Shown here piece by piece: positions 61,553-64,000 of a stretch of 64,000 bases of DNA. Position 1 is the stretch's first letter; each line of letters opens with the position of its first letter. Under the pieces are notes generated by a model. That model made no database searches. It saw nothing but the letters and a program-made list of their open reading frames with translations, and was not told the origin of the DNA. The stretch covers positions 186,001 to 250,000 of the forward strand of contig CAWJUH010000003.1 of the NCBI GenBank assembly GCA_963846005.1, written 5' to 3'. The DNA is from CAVSUR01 sp963846005. Its GTDB lineage: Bacteria > Actinomycetota > Actinomycetes > Streptosporangiales > Streptosporangiaceae. Position numbers and translations under genes: made by a program.

Positions 61553-62233
61553 GTGCAGATGACCCGCGTCCTGGCCGGATCGGCGCTGCTGCTCGGGACG
61601 GCGCTGCCGCTGGCGGCCTGCGGCGGGAGCAGCGGCGGGGCGGCCGGCGGCCCGACCCTGGGCCAGGAATTCCCGAAGATCAAGGCCGCGGCGCAATCGG
61701 CCAAGAGCGTGCGGATGTCCGGGCACGTGATCCAGAACGGCCAGTCGATCAGCCTCGACATGGCGTTCGCCAAGCCCGGCTCGGCCAGCGGCACGGTCGC
61801 CGAGGGCGGCGCGGGCTACGACCTGGTAGTGACGCCGGGCAAGGACTATGTCAAGATCAACAAGTCGTTCCTGCGGGCCAGCCACCTGCCTGCCGCGGTC
61901 TGCGCCCGGGCCTGCGGCAAGTACTACGCCGTGCCGGCGGCCCAGGCGTCCTCGTTCGCCGGGCTGACCATGACCTCACTGGTGGGCGGCATCTTCAAGC
62001 ACGGGCCCAACTCCTCGGAATCGGCGATCGAGCTGAGCCACGCGACGTTCCGCGGCCAGCCCGCCTGGACCGGCAGCGACGGCACCTACCGGGTGTACAT
62101 CGCCCGCGGCGGCCAGCCCTACCTGCTCTCGCTGACCGGCAAGAACGGCCAGAGCGTGACCTTCTCGGACTGGAACACGGTCACGATCTCGCCGCCGCCG
62201 GCCAGCCAGGTCATCACGGCCGCCCATCTCTGA
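61553..62233 (+). CDS. lipoprotein
   Basis: A 226-residue protein from GTG 61553 (an ATG six bases on is also possible). A lipoprotein signal peptide, MTRVLAGSALLLGTALPL followed by AACGGSSGG, has the lipobox cysteine about 23 residues in. The mature part is a beta-rich domain (SVRMSGHVIQNGQSISLDMA) like LppX/LprG-type or other actinobacterial lipoproteins that bind hydrophobic ligands; this is a fold-level guess. CARACGKYY holds two further cysteines. Confidence 0.85.
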   Translation: MQMTRVLAGSALLLGTALPLAACGGSSGGAAGGPTLGQEFPKIKAAAQSAKSVRMSGHVIQNGQSISLDMAFAKPGSASGTVAEGGAGYDLVVTPGKDYVKINKSFLRASHLPAAVCARACGKYYAVPAAQASSFAGLTMTSLVGGIFKHGPNSSESAIELSHATFRGQPAWTGSDGTYRVYIARGGQPYLLSLTGKNGQSVTFSDWNTVTISPPPASQVITAAHL

Positions 62234-62269
62234 GCCCGCCCGGTCCGTCAGCTGCGCAAGCCCGCTGGC

Positions 62270-63112
62270 TCAGGCGGGCTCGCGCAGCTCGGAACGCAGC
62301 TCGTGGCTGCCCTGCTCGGTGGCGCTCTCGTAGTACAGCCGCAAGCCGCCCTGCGGCAGCGTGATCGCGGACACATACCGCAGCGCGCCGCCGCCGTGCG
62401 GGCTGGACGCCGGGCCCGCCACCGGCAGGTAGCGCGTCCCGTCCCACCGGGCCAGGCCGGTCCGCTCCTCGTAGTTCTGCGCCGCCGACGCGCGGCCGTC
62501 GAAGTAGGCGTGCTCGCCGGTGACCGCCGTGATCCGGGTGCCGCGGCTGTACCAGGTGCCGGGATCGGGCGTCATGACCGTCTCCAGCGTGTCCGCCGCC
62601 ACGCTGGTCATCCGGTCGGCGTTGTCGTCGCCCTCGGTCAGCGGGTGCAGCGTGGCCCAGATGCGCAGGCCATCGCCGCGCTCCAGCACCGGGTCCTTGA
62701 TGCCGAACCCGGCGCTGCCGGGGAACACCGTCTCGCGGGAAACGGCGCTGAATTGGCCCGGGCCGCCGGCCCGCAGCCGCTCGATCCGCCAGTGCTTGGT
62801 GCCGAACGTGGCGCAGCTCAGGTACAGGTGCCAGTCCCCGGCGGGCGTGACGTCCAGCGCCGGGCGCTCCAGCGATTCGGCGTCCATGTCGGCCTTGTCA
62901 ACCGAGCACAGCGTCTCGAAGGTCAGGCCGTCGCGCAGCGGCGACCGGGCCACGTAGACGCGGTTGCCGCGGCCCTGCTCGATCGGATGCCGGTCCCGGT
63001 AGGACAGGTAGATGTAGCCGTCGTGCACCAGGGCGCTGGCCGCGCCAATCCAGTTACCGGCTCCGGGCTCGGCCGCGAGCACCAGCTGGCTGTTCTCCCA
63101 TTGCGGCAGCAT
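62270..63112 (-). CDS. beta-propeller protein resembling glycoside hydrolase family 43/62 folds
   Basis: A 280-residue protein without signal peptide. Regular blades can be picked out: NWIGAASALVHDGYIYLSYR, NRVYVARSPLRDGLTFETL, DWHLYLSCATFGTKHWRIER, GFGIKDPVLERGDGLRIWAT and GGALRYVSAITLPQGGLRLY. This is the five-bladed layout of arabinanase/GH43-like proteins. Catalytic acids cannot be assigned with confidence, so it may be a non-enzymatic relative. It is followed by the glyoxalase-fold gene on the same strand. Confidence 0.7.
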   Translation of the reverse strand: MLPQWENSQLVLAAEPGAGNWIGAASALVHDGYIYLSYRDRHPIEQGRGNRVYVARSPLRDGLTFETLCSVDKADMDAESLERPALDVTPAGDWHLYLSCATFGTKHWRIERLRAGGPGQFSAVSRETVFPGSAGFGIKDPVLERGDGLRIWATLHPLTEGDDNADRMTSVAADTLETVMTPDPGTWYSRGTRITAVTGEHAYFDGRASAAQNYEERTGLARWDGTRYLPVAGPASSPHGGGALRYVSAITLPQGGLRLYYESATEQGSHELRSELREPA

Positions 63113-63149
63113 GCCTGGCGATGGTAGCGGGCCGCTCAGCCGGTCATCG

Positions 63150-63569
63150 TCAGTGCGCGGGCCGGCGGACTTCCTGGACCGACCAGGTGTTGCCGTCCGG
63201 GTCGTCGAAGAATATGAAGCTGCCGTAGTCGGCCCGGGCCGGGTCGGGCCCGGGTGTCATCTGGCCGTCCACGAAGTGCTTCGGCCCGCTGTGCGCGACG
63301 CCCTGCTGGTCCAGGTGGTCGCGGGCGGCCTCGATGTCGGTGACGACCAGCTGCGTCCCCTTGAGCGAGCCGGGCGCGGAGCCGGCGCCGAGGCCGGTGC
63401 CGAAGGAGATCGAGCAGGCCGAGCCGGGCGGGGTCACCTGGACGACCCGGAAGTGCTCGCTGGGCGCGAAGTCGGTGTCCAGGGTGAAGCCGAGCTTGTC
63501 CACGTAGAACTCCCGGGCGCGGTCCACGTCCGACACCGGCGCGATGACGACTTCCAGCTTCCAGTCCAT
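63150..63569 (-). CDS. glyoxalase/bleomycin-resistance fold (VOC) protein
   Basis: A 139-residue VOC protein with two beta-alpha-beta-beta-beta modules: VVIAPVSDVDRAREFYVDKL, FRVVQVTPPGSACSISFGTG, GTQLVVTDIEAARDHLDQQG and GSFIFFDDPDGNTWSVQEV. Potential metal residues include the C-terminal Glu of VQEV. The function may be detoxification or an isomerase step. GAGGGG precedes the ATG 63569. Its promoter is probably the leftward half of the symmetric promoter at 63642-63686. Confidence 0.88.
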   Translation of the reverse strand: MDWKLEVVIAPVSDVDRAREFYVDKLGFTLDTDFAPSEHFRVVQVTPPGSACSISFGTGLGAGSAPGSLKGTQLVVTDIEAARDHLDQQGVAHSGPKHFVDGQMTPGPDPARADYGSFIFFDDPDGNTWSVQEVRRPAH

Positions 63570-63641
63570 GGCTCATCCCCTCGTCATGTCCCGCGCGCGC
63601 CGGCCACGGCCCGTGACCTGGCCGGGCACGGTGAATCGCGT

Positions 63642-63686
63642 GTCAGGGTAGCCTTGACGCAATCCGATCGTCAAGGCTACCCTGAC
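63642..63686. promoter_or_regulatory. symmetric divergent promoter within an 18-bp inverted repeat
   Basis: Arms GTCAGGGTAGCCTTGACG (63642-63659) and CGTCAAGGCTACCCTGAC (63669-63686) are perfect and nine bases apart. The plus strand reads TTGACG (63654-63659), 18 bases, TACCCT (63678-63683), with the ATG of the zinc-finger gene at 63690, so the mRNA would be leaderless. By symmetry the minus strand has the same TTGACG-N18-TACCCT, starting about 70 bases before the VOC gene. The repeat may also bind a dimeric regulator. Confidence 0.65.
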
Positions 63687-63689
63687 GGC

Positions 63690-64000
63690 ATGAGCGCTGC
63701 CGCGAATCTCGCGCCGGGCGCCGGGCAGCTCGGCACGCTGTGCTGCTCCTTCTGCACCAAGGACAAGGACTCCGTGGCCAAGCTGGTCGCGGGTCCCGGT
63801 GTCTACATCTGCAACGAGTGCATCGACCTGTGCACCCAGATCCTGGCCATGGAGACCACGCCCGAGATCGTGCCCTGGAACGAGCGGCCGGACGAGGAGC
63901 TGCTGGCCAGCCTGGCCCGGGTGCAGGCGGTGGCGCCCCAGGTCGTGGCCGCGATGCAGGACTATGTCGACATCCTGCGATCCCGCGGCGTTACCTGGAC
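63690..64000 (+). CDS. ClpX-type zinc-finger protein, cut by the window end
   Basis: The first about 103 residues are in the window. The C4 zinc module of the ClpX N-terminus is present: CCSFCTKDKDSVAKLVAGPG, then YICNECIDLCTQIL. But the AAA+ part does not follow. Instead there is a helical segment, EELLASLARVQAVAPQVVAA, and LRSRGVTWT at the edge, which looks like the start of a helix-turn-helix. This suggests a small DNA-binding protein with a borrowed ClpX zinc domain, perhaps acting on its own palindromic promoter. The rest is outside the window. Confidence 0.82.
   Translation, partial: MSAAANLAPGAGQLGTLCCSFCTKDKDSVAKLVAGPGVYICNECIDLCTQILAMETTPEIVPWNERPDEELLASLARVQAVAPQVVAAMQDYVDILRSRGVTW

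Overview
The window is very GC-rich (roughly 70-75%), densely packed, uses many GTG starts and ATGA/GTGA stop-start overlaps, and carries bldG, a mycothiol S-conjugate amidase and a vacuolar-type H+-pyrophosphatase. Together these point to a soil actinomycete chromosome. The order hppA - anti-sigma-like ATPase - bldG - divergent DEAD/DEAH helicase is the order I recall around bldG in Streptomyces. I saw no rRNA, tRNA, CRISPR array or intact phage; the only mobile DNA is a 5'-truncated IS110-type transposase.

Layout. 1-3.6 kb: orphan NarL-type response regulator, copper amine oxidase, VapBC toxin-antitoxin pair. 3.6-7.4 kb: two paralogous membrane diguanylate cyclases, each with a divergent tandem pair of tiny ORFs upstream. 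The four tiny ORFs encode 8-10 residue peptides of the pattern M-[KR]-[TG]-x-G-W-G-G-(G), each behind a strong ribosome binding site. This duplicated module is the most unusual thing in the window. 7.4-12.4 kb: MFS and TauE-type transporters, an ABC ATPase, serB, a SixA-like phosphatase. 12.4-18.5 kb: hppA, anti-sigma-like ATPase, bldG, MrfA-like helicase. 18.7-25.7 kb: HAD phosphatase, holin-like membrane protein, epoxide-hydrolase-like enzyme, DUF309 protein, MarP-type protease, IS110 remnant, NUDIX hydrolase, endonuclease III. 26.1-28 kb: a polytopic membrane protein.

28-45 kb is a complete cluster for a group 1h-type (high-affinity, cytosolic) [NiFe]-hydrogenase. The minus-strand operon holds the small and large subunits, a NifU/Rieske-like fusion and four accessory proteins of unknown function. 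The divergent plus-strand operon holds a regulator, a YceI-like protein, two SIS-domain proteins flanking a HypC-like protein, a maturation endopeptidase and hypC-D-E-A-B. hypF and a K+ channel gene follow on the minus strand. The maturation proteins build and insert the NiFe(CN)2CO site, and the endopeptidase trims the large subunit after its last nickel-binding motif.

45.8-64 kb: amidohydrolase, mca, DksA-like zinc finger, PLP decarboxylase, DinB-like protein, M50-like protease, two diacylglycerol-kinase-like genes, LapA-like protein, lysA, a DUF2867-type protein, galE-galK, aldo/keto reductase, lipoprotein, a beta-propeller-like protein, a glyoxalase-fold protein and, cut by the window end, a ClpX-type zinc-finger gene whose promoter lies inside a perfect 18-bp inverted repeat.

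Quality note: six otherwise conserved genes carry single-base frame disruptions in G/C-rich runs (24.8, about 26.4, 38.7, 41.9, 46.3 and 54.5 kb), which suggests residual sequencing errors rather than six real mutations.
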